Positions 26,192-35,366 are shown, counted from the first letter of the stretch. The stretch is 41,727 nucleotides of DNA from Lachnospiraceae bacterium (GCA_017465845.1 JAFTVH010000008.1:1-41727), one strand, 5' to 3'. Notes: generated by a model not told the origin, from the sequence alone. Made by a program: numbers and translations.

Positions 26192-26320
26192 CTCCGCAGG
26201 TAAAGAAAAGAACAACAATTAATTCTGTCCGATACATTACGAATTATCTGTTTCTTCCGTTTTTCCCTTTTGCGATTCTTTTCATGGTTGTGTATCAATG
26301 TGCAGTGAAATGAGGACAAT

Positions 26321-27322
26321 ATGAGAAAGATTTTGATTTTATTTACAGGTGGAACAATTGCTTCTGTGAAAACAGAACAGGGACTGGAGCCCATGCTCCA
26401 TGCAGACCAGATATTATCGTATCTGCCCGATTTAGGAGAGACTATCTGCCTTGGCACGGAGCAGGTCTGCAATCTGGACAGCACTAATATGGATTATCGC
26501 TATTGGCTGAAGATCGTGACTGCAATTGAGGATCATTATGATGAGTTTGATGGATTTGTAATCTGCCACGGAACGGATACCATGGCCTATACGGCAGCCG
26601 CACTGTCTTACATGATACAGAACTCTAACAAGCCTATTGTCTTGACCGGCTCTCAGCAGCCCATCCAGATGGAGATTACGGATGCCAGGAAAAATCTGTA
26701 TGATAGTATTGTTTATGCTGCGAATCAAGATTCCCGGGGTGTGTGCCTGATTTTTGACGGAAAAGTCATAGCAGGGACCAGAGCGAAAAAGACAAAGAGC
26801 TTCAGTTATCATGCCTTTTCCAGTATCAATTTTCCGGAAATTGCCTCCATGCAGCATGGGAAAATTGTGAGGTACATTCCTTGTGAGCGGATGGAGCTTC
26901 CCGTCAAATTCTACCATGAGATGAATCCGAAGGTGTATGCCTTGAAACTGACTCCCGGTATCAGTCCGACTATTTTAAGTGCGATTTTTGAGGAATATGA
27001 CTGTATTGTGGTGGAAAGCTTCGGCGTGGGCGGAATTCCGGACAGCATTATCGATGATTTTTGTAGATTGATGAAACAGTATCGTGAGGGCTCTAAGGTA
27101 GTCATCATGACGACACAGGTGACATATGAGGGCAGCAATTTGTCTACTTATGAGGTGGGAAAACGGATTAAGGGAAGATTTCCTTATCTTGAGGCCTATG
27201 ATATGAACTTTGAAGCTGTGTTCACTAAGATTATGTGGATTATGGGGATGGGAGAACTGTCTTTCCCGGAGATTGAAGCATTGTTTTATAGTAAAATCAA
27301 TTATGATGTACTGTTGTTTTAG
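26321..27322 (+). CDS. L-asparaginase (cytoplasmic type I-like)
   Basis: A 333-residue protein that hydrolyses L-asparagine to aspartate and ammonia. The first catalytic motif TGGTIAS is at residues 9-15 and the second, HGTDTMAYTA, at residues 83-92. NLDSTNM near 51-57 is the conserved substrate-binding Asp-Ser region. There is no signal peptide, which fits the cytoplasmic AnsA-like form. The start has GAGG just upstream. The gene is convergent with hflC and separated from it by a hairpin. ansA is the likely name, but type I versus type II was not tested by alignment. Confidence 0.93.
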   Translation: MRKILILFTGGTIASVKTEQGLEPMLHADQILSYLPDLGETICLGTEQVCNLDSTNMDYRYWLKIVTAIEDHYDEFDGFVICHGTDTMAYTAAALSYMIQNSNKPIVLTGSQQPIQMEITDARKNLYDSIVYAANQDSRGVCLIFDGKVIAGTRAKKTKSFSYHAFSSINFPEIASMQHGKIVRYIPCERMELPVKFYHEMNPKVYALKLTPGISPTILSAIFEEYDCIVVESFGVGGIPDSIIDDFCRLMKQYREGSKVVIMTTQVTYEGSNLSTYEVGKRIKGRFPYLEAYDMNFEAVFTKIMWIMGMGELSFPEIEALFYSKINYDVLLF

Positions 27323-27374
27323 GCGTGGACCGGCTGGCAGCTGCGCATAAAACGGGGTATCAACTGCCAAAAAG

Positions 27375-27414
27375 CAGCCCATGGTCGGTCCGGATTACAG
27401 GTGACCATGGGCTG
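27375..27414 (-). terminator. Terminator of the hflK-hflC operon
   Basis: CAGCCCATGGTC (27375-27386) pairs exactly with GACCATGGGCTG (27403-27414). Read on the minus strand, the stem is followed by CTTTTTGG, a short T run, just after the hflC stop. It may also stop plus-strand transcription from asparaginase, but the T run there is poorer. Confidence 0.75.
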
Positions 27415-27419
27415 AAAGT

Positions 27420-28289
27420 TTACTGTCCGTAGAAAATCTGGGCAATAGGTGAATCAGGTGACAGAATTACGGTCTTATTATCTCCTTTCATGGAAGCTTT
27501 TAAAGCATCCAGGCTTCTCACGAAAGAGTAGAACTCCTGTCGGGAATCGTCTGCATAAGCTTCGGACAGGATGCGCATGTATTCTGCTTCGCCTTCTGCT
27601 ACTAAAATAGCAGCCTGCTTTTCAGCGTCGGAGATCAGGATAGATACTTCTTTGTCGGTGGTATTCTTGATCTTCTGAGCCTCGGAGCTGCCTTCTGCGG
27701 TGTAGGTAGCTGCGATGTTGGAACGTTCGGAAATCATTCGCTCGTATACTGCAGCTTTATTTGTACTGGGAAGATCCAGTTGTTTGGTCTCAAAGGACAG
27801 AAGTTCGATACCGTACTGGTCAAGTGAAGTACCGATATTAGCGATAATGGCCTCAGACAGTTCTCCGTCTCTTCCGGAAATCACGTCATCCTGCGTAATA
27901 CTACTGATGACGTTCTTGGTAGAGTTGTACACGATAGTGTCCAGACGGCTTTCTGCATTGGAAATCGAAGAACTTAAGGTCTGGGCGAATTTCAGCGGAT
28001 CCGTGATCTTCCAAAGAACATAGCTGTCGCAGATCATGGTCTTCTTGTCACTGGTTATGACATCGGAAGGATACAGGTCGTAAAGCAATGTCTGCTTAGG
28101 CAGAGTCTCAACGCTCTGGATAAAGGGAAGCTTGAAGCTGACACCGGCTTCCGATACGACATGGTCTACTTTACCGAACTGACGGATCAGGCTGTATTCA
28201 TTTTCATTGGTCACTACGATGCTGGAAGTGCCCAGCACTAACAGTGCGATAACAACAATAACTAATGCTGTTCTGCGTATGATTTTCAT
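27420..28289 (-). CDS. hflC: HflC-like SPFH/prohibitin-family membrane protein
   Basis: A 289-residue protein with an N-terminal membrane anchor (about residues 7-26), then an SPFH (band 7) domain starting near VVTNENEYSLIRQFGKVD, and a helical C-terminal region rich in Ala/Glu (SEAQKIKN...AEKQAAILVAEGEAEYMRILSEAY) typical of the coiled coil. In the known HflKC complex it forms a large membrane cage around the FtsH protease. AAAGGAG precedes the start. It lies 34 bases downstream of hflK on the same strand, as in the usual hflK-hflC pair. ftsH is not in the window. Confidence 0.92.
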   Translation of the reverse strand: MKIIRRTALVIVVIALLVLGTSSIVVTNENEYSLIRQFGKVDHVVSEAGVSFKLPFIQSVETLPKQTLLYDLYPSDVITSDKKTMICDSYVLWKITDPLKFAQTLSSSISNAESRLDTIVYNSTKNVISSITQDDVISGRDGELSEAIIANIGTSLDQYGIELLSFETKQLDLPSTNKAAVYERMISERSNIAATYTAEGSSEAQKIKNTTDKEVSILISDAEKQAAILVAEGEAEYMRILSEAYADDSRQEFYSFVRSLDALKASMKGDNKTVILSPDSPIAQIFYGQ

Positions 28290-28323
28290 ATATTTTCTCC
28301 TTTAGGTTGGTAGTGTAATCATC

Positions 28324-29313
28324 TTAGTTGCCGGAAGTGCTGCCAGCGCCGGAAGCACCGGTCGTATTGGCAGAGCTGTCATCTATGGTCACAAAGGATT
28401 CCACAGGATAAAAAGTCTGCATCTGTCCGCTGGGGCTTTCGATGATTACTTTCAAATCAGGAAGCACCTCTTCCATTGCTTCATAGAACATACGCTGTTT
28501 GGTAACAGTGGGGTTCTTGATGTATTCCTCATACATGGCGTTGAAACGGGCTACCTGTGCAGTTGCTTCGTTGATTCGCTCTGTTTTCTCAGCTTCAGCA
28601 TCTTTGATGATACCATCGGCTTTTGCCTGGGCTTCGGGCAGCTGCTCGTTGCGGTATTTGTTGGCATTGTTCAGTGCAGTTTCTTTTCCCTGCTTGGCAG
28701 TTTCCACTGCCTTGAAAGCTTCCATGACCTCAATGGTAGGCGGCTCAGAGTCCTGGATGGTGATGTTCACCAGCTGGATTCCCAGATCCTGTTCATCCAG
28801 CCGCTCCATGATCATCGTCTTGATGGAGGCCTGAATCTCATTCTTGCCGGTGGTCAGCACCTCGTCGACAGGGTAGCTGCCGATAACGGTACGGATGCAG
28901 CTCTGGCTGATATTTTTGAGAATACCAACCGGGTCCTGGGATGCATAAATTGCTTTTACAGGATCAGAAAAGCGATATTCCACAAAAAAGTCCACATTTA
29001 CAAAATTATAGTCAGATGTGATCATCAGAGATTCATCCATCTCACTCACATTAGTATCTGTATCATAACCGATGCTGAAGCCCTGGATCGTAGTGTTTAC
29101 TTTACGCACCTGCTGGATGACGGGAAGCTTGAAATGAAGTCCGGGTTCTGTTATTGCTTTGGCATTGCCCAAAGTAATCAGAACTGCCTGCTCCTGTTCT
29201 TTTACCTGATAACTGGAATCGAAAAGTACGATGGCTGCTGCGAAAATGATAGCAACAATAACGATCGTCTTTCCAAGCTTTCCTCCAAAAAATTGATTGC
29301 CATTTTTGTTCAT
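28324..29313 (-). CDS. hflK: HflK-like SPFH/prohibitin-family membrane protein
   Basis: A 329-residue protein with one N-terminal membrane segment (about residues 14-30), an SPFH domain beginning around VKEQEQAVLITLGNAK, and a helical region (about 210-270) with KYRNEQLPEAQAKADG and AEKTERINEATAQVARF. The C-terminus is a Ser/Gly/Thr-rich disordered tail. It lacks the long Gly-rich N-terminal tail of proteobacterial HflK, as is usual in Firmicutes. AAGGGAG precedes the start. It is the first gene of the hflK-hflC operon, whose promoter should lie in 29314-29400. Confidence 0.92.
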   Translation of the reverse strand: MNKNGNQFFGGKLGKTIVIVAIIFAAAIVLFDSSYQVKEQEQAVLITLGNAKAITEPGLHFKLPVIQQVRKVNTTIQGFSIGYDTDTNVSEMDESLMITSDYNFVNVDFFVEYRFSDPVKAIYASQDPVGILKNISQSCIRTVIGSYPVDEVLTTGKNEIQASIKTMIMERLDEQDLGIQLVNITIQDSEPPTIEVMEAFKAVETAKQGKETALNNANKYRNEQLPEAQAKADGIIKDAEAEKTERINEATAQVARFNAMYEEYIKNPTVTKQRMFYEAMEEVLPDLKVIIESPSGQMQTFYPVESFVTIDDSSANTTGASGAGSTSGN

Positions 29314-29364
29314 ATGTTAATACTCCCTTCTTATGTATCATTAACTTAAAATTAACTGGCTAAC

Positions 29365-29370
29365 ATTATA
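29365..29370 (-). promoter_or_regulatory. Possible -10 box for hflK-hflC
   Basis: On the minus strand TATAAT lies about 50 bases upstream of the hflK start, in the 254-base divergent gap between hflK and glpK. The -35 region at the expected distance is a poor match, so confidence is limited. The rest of the gap holds the glpK promoter and nothing else I recognise. Confidence 0.4.
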
Positions 29371-29482
29371 ATACTATGTTTGAAACTGACGCGCAATCCT
29401 AAAAAGAGCACGATAGTATTGAAAAAATTCCCGGAGACAGCAAAAAATCGAACGATATCGTAAGCTAACGTTCACGGGAATG

Positions 29483-29511
29483 TTGTACTTTTTCGTCAGT
29501 TATGGTATGAT
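29483..29511 (+). promoter_or_regulatory. Promoter of glpK
   Basis: TTGTAC (29483-29488), a 17-base spacer, and TATGAT (29506-29511), with predicted transcription start near 29518, about 50 bases before the ATG. Confidence 0.6.
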
Positions 29512-29567
29512 AAATACATTCATGGAAACGTGGGTGGGTAATCATCAGACGACAGGAGAAGGTAATT

Positions 29568-31067
29568 ATGCAGAAGTATGTAATGGCGCTGGATCAGGGG
29601 ACTACAAGTTCCCGCTGTATCATTTTTGACAAACAGGGTAATATCTGTGCTAAGGCCCAGAAGGAATTTACCCAGATATACCCGAAGCCGGGCTGGGTAG
29701 AGCATAATCCCAAGGAAATCTGGTCTTCACAGCTGGCAGTGGCTACGGAGAGCATGGCGCTTCTCGGCATTGATGCGGAGGATCTGTGCGGTATCGGCAT
29801 AACTAATCAGAGAGAGACGACAATCTGTTGGGACCGGTATACCGGAGAGCCGATTTATAATGCCATTGTATGGCAGTGCAGGCGTACTTCTGATATGATC
29901 GATGCGCTAAAGGAGGACGATTTCGATAAAGTTATCCGGGAGAAGACGGGTCTGATTCCTGATGCTTATTTCAGCGCTTCCAAGATCGCCTGGATATTGG
30001 AAAATGTACCGGGGGCAAGGCAGAAGGCGGAGGCCGGCGACTTGATCTTTGGTACAGTGGATACCTGGCTGATCTGGAATCTGACCAAGGGGGCGGTGCA
30101 TGTAACGGATTACACCAATGCTTCCAGAACCATGCTTTTTGACATCCATAGCCTGTGTTGGGATGATGAGATATTACACCGATTCAACATACCGGTGTCC
30201 ATGCTTCCGGAGGTAAAGCCTTCCAGCTGCATCTTTGGAGATGCGGATCCCCTGATTTTGGGAAAAGCCGTGCCTATCGCGGGCGTGGCAGGAGACCAGC
30301 AGGCGGCACTGTTCGGTCAGTGCTGTTTTGAAGAGGGCGAGGCCAAGAATACTTATGGTACAGGCTGCTTCCTGTTGATGAACACAGGGCATCACGCTGT
30401 TACTTCCCAGGCGGGGCTTCTTACCACCATAGCAGCCAGCGTTGGTACACAGGTGGATTATGCTCTGGAAGGCAGCGTCTTCGTGGCAGGTGCTTCTATT
30501 CAGTGGCTGAGAGACAGCATGCGCATGATCAAGTCTGCGTCTCAGTCTCAGGAATATGCAGAGGCTGTGGAAGATACGGCAGACATGTACATTGTACCGG
30601 TATTTACGGGAATGGGTGCGCCGTATTGGAATCAGTATGCCAGAGGAACCGTGGTAGGGCTGACAAGAGGAACTACTAAAGAGCATTTTATCCGCGCTAC
30701 GCTGGAGTCCATTGCTTATCAGACGGCTGATGTGCTCAGAGCCATGGAATGGGACTGTGGCACTACTTTAAAGAGCCTGAAAGTGGACGGCGGTGCCAGC
30801 GCCAATGATTTCCTGATGCAGTTCCAGTCGGATATCATCGATGCAAAGGTTTTAAGACCCCATTGTGTGGAGACAACCGCTCTTGGGGCTGCTTATCTGG
30901 CGGGATTGGCTACCGGTTATTGGAAGAACAAGGAAGAAATCAAGGAAAACTGGCAGATCGGGCATACATTTAAGCCGCAGATGCAAGAAGAGAGGCGGGA
31001 GAAACTGCTCAAGGGCTGGAAACGGGCAGTGAGATGCGCTATTGCCTGGGCACGGGATGAAGAATAG
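29568..31067 (+). CDS. glpK: Glycerol kinase
   Basis: A 499-residue protein of the FGGY kinase family at its usual length. It begins with the phosphate-binding DQGTTSSR motif, has [13 protein letters not shown] and the signature [12 protein letters not shown], and carries [15 protein letters not shown] in the C-terminal ATPase half. It phosphorylates glycerol to glycerol 3-phosphate for glycolysis or lipid synthesis. GGAGAAGG lies upstream of the ATG. It is a single-gene unit here; no glycerol facilitator or glpD is next to it. A long inverted repeat begins 45 bases after the stop and may act as its 3' end. Confidence 0.97.
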   Translation: MQKYVMALDQGTTSSRCIIFDKQGNICAKAQKEFTQIYPKPGWVEHNPKEIWSSQLAVATESMALLGIDAEDLCGIGITNQRETTICWDRYTGEPIYNAIVWQCRRTSDMIDALKEDDFDKVIREKTGLIPDAYFSASKIAWILENVPGARQKAEAGDLIFGTVDTWLIWNLTKGAVHVTDYTNASRTMLFDIHSLCWDDEILHRFNIPVSMLPEVKPSSCIFGDADPLILGKAVPIAGVAGDQQAALFGQCCFEEGEAKNTYGTGCFLLMNTGHHAVTSQAGLLTTIAASVGTQVDYALEGSVFVAGASIQWLRDSMRMIKSASQSQEYAEAVEDTADMYIVPVFTGMGAPYWNQYARGTVVGLTRGTTKEHFIRATLESIAYQTADVLRAMEWDCGTTLKSLKVDGGASANDFLMQFQSDIIDAKVLRPHCVETTALGAAYLAGLATGYWKNKEEIKENWQIGHTFKPQMQEERREKLLKGWKRAVRCAIAWARDEE

Positions 31068-31111
31068 TTCAGGTAGATGTGATGGAGATTGATAGTTAGA
31101 GGCAAAGGGAC

Positions 31112-31337
31112 GCACTTTGGAGGGACACAGACAGGCTTCCGGATGCAGTCACAGCGGTGTAAGACATACTAACAGCCTGTATTTTGACAAAGAGCCGGTA
31201 TCAAAACGTAGAACTCGCGGCCGGAGGCCGCTCAGACATGCTACGTTTTGATACCGAAAGTCAAAATACAGGCTGTAAGTATGTCTAACATCGCTGCGTA
31301 TGTCATTCGGAAGCCTGTCTGTGTCCCTCTAAAGTGC
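31112..31337. repeat. 226-bp near-perfect long inverted repeat
   Basis: The left arm (31112-31211) and right arm (31241-31337) are complementary over almost their whole length. Exact blocks include AGGGACACAGACAGGCTTCC, ACAGCCTGTATTTTGAC and GGTATCAAAACGTAG. Mismatches cluster near 31142-31165 and at a 4-base length difference near 31189. The central loop contains its own hairpin, GCGGCC-GGA-GGCCGC (31217-31231). No ORF is present. It could be a non-autonomous palindromic repeat or a glpK 3'-end structure. Confidence 0.85.
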
Positions 31338-31592
31338 TGGTTTGCTTCAAGCTGTGAATCGCCATCGCATCGGTCTGAGTTAGGGTAAGTGAGTGCGGCA
31401 GGGACAGGTGATGTATCGGTTAATTTGATGTGCGCTTGGTGTCTACTGAAGAAGGACCTGGCGGAGTGGAAATGTAGAATAAGAGAGATAAGTGAAATTG
31501 ACTGAATATTCTTGAAATATAAAAGCGATAATTGACAGAAAGGTGGAATAATAAATAAAAAGAGAAAATATAAAAATAATTTTAAAAATGTA
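31338..31592. other. Gene-free stretch between the inverted repeat and the ncRNA promoter
   Basis: About 255 bases with no ORF, promoter or stem that I can support. The second half becomes very A-rich towards the promoter at 31593. Confidence 0.5.
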
Positions 31593-31620
31593 TTGACAAA
31601 TGAAAAGAACGTGGTATAAT
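31593..31620 (+). promoter_or_regulatory. Consensus promoter of the candidate ncRNA
   Basis: Perfect TTGACA (31593-31598) and perfect TATAAT (31615-31620) with a 16-base spacer, preceded by an A/T-rich UP-element-like run. It is the strongest promoter in the window. No start codon with a ribosome binding site leading to a credible ORF follows it. Confidence 0.85.
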
Positions 31621-31626
31621 AAAGAC

Positions 31627-32213
31627 ATAAACAAGAAAGAAACACGAAAACAAAAAATAAACAAAACCAAATGAACAGAAAGGGTTCAAATCTTAAAGAA
31701 AGGAAGGTACAGACCACCAGAAGCGGATAGGGAGATTCCCCAGTAACGAGAATCGGAAAGACTTCCATTAAAAGAATCCAAGGAACTGGAGCCTGGATAA
31801 GTGATTCATACAAAAGAAGTAGCTAATAGAAAGCTGAAGCCGAATAAAAAAGTGGATTACTTTAAGAAACAGTAGGATACAGATAAAGGTAGAAAGCCGG
31901 AAGATAAGCAAAGCTTATACGTGAGGTTGATATCTATATCAGAAATAAGAACTGAATCGGAAAGTACGAAACTATTATAAAGGAGCAGAAAGCAAACGGA
32001 AAGGAAATAATAAATATAGAAGAAGCTACAGTACAATCAGTACAAGTAAAGTGATGATACACAAGAGAAATTAATGGAAGAGAAAGAACAACTTCATATA
32101 GAGTATCCAATAACAAAGCAAAAAATTTTGGAGGTAATGACCATTGGATAGCATAGTCTAAATGAGCGTATTGATTGAATGATAATCGATACGCTCAAAT
32201 TTTTATTTTTTTG
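31627..32213 (+). ncRNA. Candidate large structured non-coding RNA of about 590 nt (ROOL-like?)
   Basis: The unit lies between a perfect promoter and a strong intrinsic terminator and encodes no plausible protein. It is purine-rich and poor in T: three 60-base lines I counted have 3, 9 and 7 T. Complementary segments include TATCCAAT (32104-32111) with ATTGGATA (32143-32150), the hairpin ATAAGC-AAA-GCTTAT near 31905, GGGA-GAT-TCCC near 31730, and GAATCC/GGAT...GATTC around 31775-31810. The length and the context in a gut-type Firmicute fit the ROOL class (about 580 nt in the literature); OLE and GOLLD are alternatives. The identity is inference; a stand-alone transcript is well supported by the ends. 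Confidence 0.7.
32163..32213 (+). terminator. Intrinsic terminator of the candidate ncRNA
   Basis: TGAGCGTATTGAT (32163-32175) pairs with ATCGATACGCTCA (32185-32197) through 13 bp with one U-G pair, followed by AAATTTTTATTTTTTT. It is a textbook rho-independent terminator. Confidence 0.9.
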
Positions 32214-32241
32214 TTGTAAACCTCTGAAATTGTGTTAAAAT
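32214..32241 (+). promoter_or_regulatory. Promoter of the aminotransferase gene
   Basis: TTGTAA (32214-32219), a 16-base spacer and TAAAAT (32236-32241), directly after the ncRNA terminator. It gives a leader of about 77 bases. Confidence 0.55.
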
Positions 32242-32324
32242 GGGTAATAACTATATCTGTCAACCGTCCGGCTGGCAGAAAACGTGATGAATGTGAAAAC
32301 ACAATCAGGAAAGAGAGGTACACC

Positions 32325-33527
32325 ATGATCGTACAGAAGTATAAAAATATGCTTTCCGGCAAATCGGTAATCCGTCAGCTGTCGGAGTTTGCTACTGCCA
32401 GAGGAGCAGAAATCGGTTACGAGAACGTATTTGACTACAGCCTGGGCAATCCGTCTGTTCCGGTACCCCAGGAATTTACTGACAAAATGATACATATGCT
32501 GGCTACGAGAAATACACAGGAGCTGCACGGCTACAGTCCCAGTCTGGGAATTCCCAGCGTCAAAGAAGCGATTGCGGCATCTTTGGAAAAGAGATTTGGG
32601 ATTCCTTACCGCGCTGAGCATATTTTTATGGCATCCGGAGCTGCAGGAGCGCTGGCTCATGCCTTCCGTCTGGTAACAGAGCCGGGAGATGAGATCCTGA
32701 CCTTTGCACCGTTTTTCCCGGAGTATCATCCTTATGTAGATCTGACGGGTGCTGTACTGAAAGTGGTTCCGCCTGATACAGAGAACTTCCAAATCAATTT
32801 TGAGGCTTTTGAAGCGATGATTACCGAGAAGACTATGGCGATCCTGATCAATACGCCCAACAATCCTTCCGGTGTGGTATATTCTACAGAGACCCTGAAG
32901 AAGCTGGCGCAGGTACTTACCGATAAGTCGGCAGAATACGGCCATGATATTTTCCTGATTTCAGATGAACCGTATCGTGAGATCGTATTTGAGGGAGTGG
33001 ACGCGCCCTGCGTATCTTCTTTCTATAATAATACCATTATGTGCTATTCCTTCTCCAAGTCACTGTCAGTGCCCGGAGAACGTATCGGCTATGTGGCAAT
33101 CAATCCTGCCTGCGAGGAGGCTGCTACCATGGTGAATATGTGTGGGCAGATTTCCAGGGGAATCGGTCACAACTGTCCTCCTTCCATCATTCAGCTGGCA
33201 GTGGCACAGGTGCTGGATAAGACGGCAGATCTGAGTGTTTATGAGACCAATATGAATTTGTTATATAACGAATTGACTGCGCTGGGCTTTACCTGTGTGA
33301 AGCCGGGCGGAACATTCTATATCTTCCCGAAGGCGTTGGAAGAGGATGCAAAGGTGTTCTGTCAGAAGGCGCTGAAATATGATCTTGTTCTGGTGCCGGG
33401 AGATTCTTTCGGTGCGCCCGGTTACTTCCGTATGGCATATTGTATCGATACGGAGAAGGTGGAGCGCTCTCTGGTGGCATTGCGTAAATTCGTGGAGACG
33501 GAATATCCGGACAGAGCCGGAAAATAG
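32325..33527 (+). CDS. PLP-dependent class I/II aminotransferase
   Basis: A 400-residue fold-type I aminotransferase. ASGAAGALAHAFR is the cofactor phosphate region, NTPNNPSG the conserved Asn-Pro motif, SDEPYREIVF the Asp/Tyr cofactor contacts, and SFSKSLSVPGERIG carries the Schiff-base Lys at residue 245. It transfers amino groups between an amino acid and a 2-oxo acid; the substrate (Asp, Ala or aromatic) cannot be assigned by eye. The start at 32325 has AGGAAAGAGAGG upstream; the frame is open further left without a site. The patatin-like gene follows after 22 bases and is probably co-transcribed. Confidence 0.93.
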   Translation: MIVQKYKNMLSGKSVIRQLSEFATARGAEIGYENVFDYSLGNPSVPVPQEFTDKMIHMLATRNTQELHGYSPSLGIPSVKEAIAASLEKRFGIPYRAEHIFMASGAAGALAHAFRLVTEPGDEILTFAPFFPEYHPYVDLTGAVLKVVPPDTENFQINFEAFEAMITEKTMAILINTPNNPSGVVYSTETLKKLAQVLTDKSAEYGHDIFLISDEPYREIVFEGVDAPCVSSFYNNTIMCYSFSKSLSVPGERIGYVAINPACEEAATMVNMCGQISRGIGHNCPPSIIQLAVAQVLDKTADLSVYETNMNLLYNELTALGFTCVKPGGTFYIFPKALEEDAKVFCQKALKYDLVLVPGDSFGAPGYFRMAYCIDTEKVERSLVALRKFVETEYPDRAGK

Positions 33528-33549
33528 CATAAGAAAGAAGGGATGTAAG

Positions 33550-34422
33550 ATGTACCAGGCGGGACTCGTGCTGGAGGGCGGAGGAATGAAAGGCGTCTAT
33601 ACTGCAGGCGTGCTTGATTTTTTCCTGGATAAAGGGATTGAATTTTCCAGTATATATGGAGTGTCTGCGGGCGCATGTCACATGTGCAGTTATATTTCCA
33701 AGCAGAAGAAACGGGCATTCAACGTCAATGTGGACTATTTGGATACCGGTAAATATTGTGGTGTGAAAAGTTTTTTGACAACAGGGGATCTGTTTAATGT
33801 GGAGACTTGTTATCACCTGATTCCGGATTATCTGGATCCGTATGATCATGAAGCCTTTGGGCGATATCAGGGTAAGGCATACAGTGTGGTAACGAACATT
33901 GAGACAGGTAAGCCGGAATATCTTCGTATCAAAGATATGAAAGTTGATATTCAGAAGATCAGGGCATCTGCTTCGCTGCCGCTGGTATCGAGAAAGGTAG
34001 AGATTGACGGCCATTACTATCTGGACGGCGGCATCTCGGATGCGATTCCCCTGAGAAAATCCATAAAGGACGGCAACCAGCGCAATATCGTGGTCATGAC
34101 CAAGGAAGAGGGCTTTATAAGACGGCCGACGGATCAGCTGGCTGTGTTCAGACTGCGTTACCTGGCCTATCCTAAAGTATATGAACTGATGAAAGAGCGC
34201 CATTTAATGTATAATGCAACGCTGAAATACATCGAGGAGCAGCAGGTCAGTGGTGGTGCTTTTGTTATCCGCCCCAAGCAGGCCAGCAAGGTGGGACGTA
34301 TCGAAAAGGATGCGCAGAAGCTGGAAGCACTATATGAAGAGGGATATCGGGATGCAGAAGAGTGCTTTGAAGAGATGATGAATTATCTTGAGAGCGGTGA
34401 AGGACCGGAGCATGAAATGTAA
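33550..34422 (+). CDS. Patatin-like phospholipase/lipid hydrolase
   Basis: A 290-residue protein with the patatin Ser-Asp dyad: oxyanion motif GGGMKG at residues 10-15, nucleophile motif GVSAG with Ser39, and DGG with Asp159. It resembles the bacterial YjjU/RssA-type cytoplasmic patatins, with no signal peptide. It probably hydrolyses acyl esters of phospholipids; the substrate is unknown. The start at 33550 follows AAGAAGGGATG; the longer frame begins inside the aminotransferase gene and is not credible. Co-transcription with the aminotransferase is likely by spacing; no functional link is evident. Confidence 0.92.
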   Translation: MYQAGLVLEGGGMKGVYTAGVLDFFLDKGIEFSSIYGVSAGACHMCSYISKQKKRAFNVNVDYLDTGKYCGVKSFLTTGDLFNVETCYHLIPDYLDPYDHEAFGRYQGKAYSVVTNIETGKPEYLRIKDMKVDIQKIRASASLPLVSRKVEIDGHYYLDGGISDAIPLRKSIKDGNQRNIVVMTKEEGFIRRPTDQLAVFRLRYLAYPKVYELMKERHLMYNATLKYIEEQQVSGGAFVIRPKQASKVGRIEKDAQKLEALYEEGYRDAEECFEEMMNYLESGEGPEHEM

Positions 34423-34514
34423 GTGCGTGAATAGAACAATAAATCGCAACAGTACAGATGCGTCATGATCAAAGATGTGACTGAATTGCTGCAGTAAAAA
34501 TGGAGAGTTTATTT

Positions 34515-35366
34515 ATGTTGGAAATTATCAAAGCGATTATTTACGGTATTGTAGAGGGCATCACTGAATGGCTGCCGATCAGCAGTACCGGCCACCTGAT
34601 ACTGGTGGAGCAGCTGATTCCTTTTACCAATGTATCGGAGGGATTCTTCGATATGTTTGACGTGGTCATACAGCTGGGAGCTATTATGGCAGTGGTACTG
34701 CTGTTCTGGAAGCAGATCTGGCCCTTCAGGATGCCTGAGAAACAGAAAAAAGGAAAAGCAGACCTTATGTCTTATGTCAACATGGATATCATGACCTTGT
34801 GGTTCAAGATTCTGGTGTCCTGTATACCGGCAGCAGTCATCGGTATTTTGTTTGACGATGTATTTGAAGCATTGTTCTATAATCCGGTTTGTATCGCCAT
34901 TGCGTTGATTGTATTTGGTGTTGCTTTCATTATTATTGAGACATGGAACCAGAGACGCAGACCTCAGGTTAATACATTGTCTCAAATTACCTATCAGACA
35001 GCCATTATGATAGGTGTCTTTCAGCTGATTGCAGCGATTTTCCCCGGGACGTCCCGTTCAGGAGCCACCATTGTCGGCGCATTGTTGATCGGCGTATCAA
35101 GAACTGTAGCTGCGGAGTATACATTTTTTCTGGCCATTCCGGTCATGTTCGGAGCCAGTCTGCTGAAAGTGGTAAAGTTCGGTTTCAGCTTTACTGCGCT
35201 GGAGGGAGTGACCCTGGCTGTGGGCACGATTGTGTCCTTTGTAGTATCCCTGTTCGTACTGAAGTTCCTGATGGGATATATTAAAAAACATGATTTCAAA
35301 GTATTCGGATGGTATCGTATCATACTTGGTCTCGTGGTGCTGATTTATTTCTGGGTACTTCGGTAG
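34515..35366 (+). CDS. uppP: Undecaprenyl-diphosphatase (BacA/UppP family)
   Basis: A 283-residue polytopic membrane protein that dephosphorylates undecaprenyl diphosphate, recycling the lipid carrier for peptidoglycan, and can give bacitracin resistance. The two signature motifs are present: EGITEWLPISSTGH (residues 14-27) and PGTSRSGATI (from residue 177). About eight hydrophobic segments are visible. I chose ATG 34515 because GGAGAG sits seven bases before it, while ATG 34500 has no site. The length is normal. The gene stands alone. Confidence 0.96.
   Translation: MLEIIKAIIYGIVEGITEWLPISSTGHLILVEQLIPFTNVSEGFFDMFDVVIQLGAIMAVVLLFWKQIWPFRMPEKQKKGKADLMSYVNMDIMTLWFKILVSCIPAAVIGILFDDVFEALFYNPVCIAIALIVFGVAFIIIETWNQRRRPQVNTLSQITYQTAIMIGVFQLIAAIFPGTSRSGATIVGALLIGVSRTVAAEYTFFLAIPVMFGASLLKVVKFGFSFTALEGVTLAVGTIVSFVVSLFVLKFLMGYIKKHDFKVFGWYRIILGLVVLIYFWVLR

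Noticed and set aside
31241-31813. Minus-strand ORF (190 codons) across the inverted repeat and ncRNA start
   Set aside because: The translation is a Phe/Leu/Ser low-complexity product of the A/G-rich plus strand, and it crosses a strong plus-strand promoter.
33379-33549. N-terminal extension of the patatin-like protein
   Set aside because: It would lie inside the aminotransferase gene and gives an Arg/Trp-rich stretch unlike any patatin; ATG 33550 starts directly at the family's conserved beginning.
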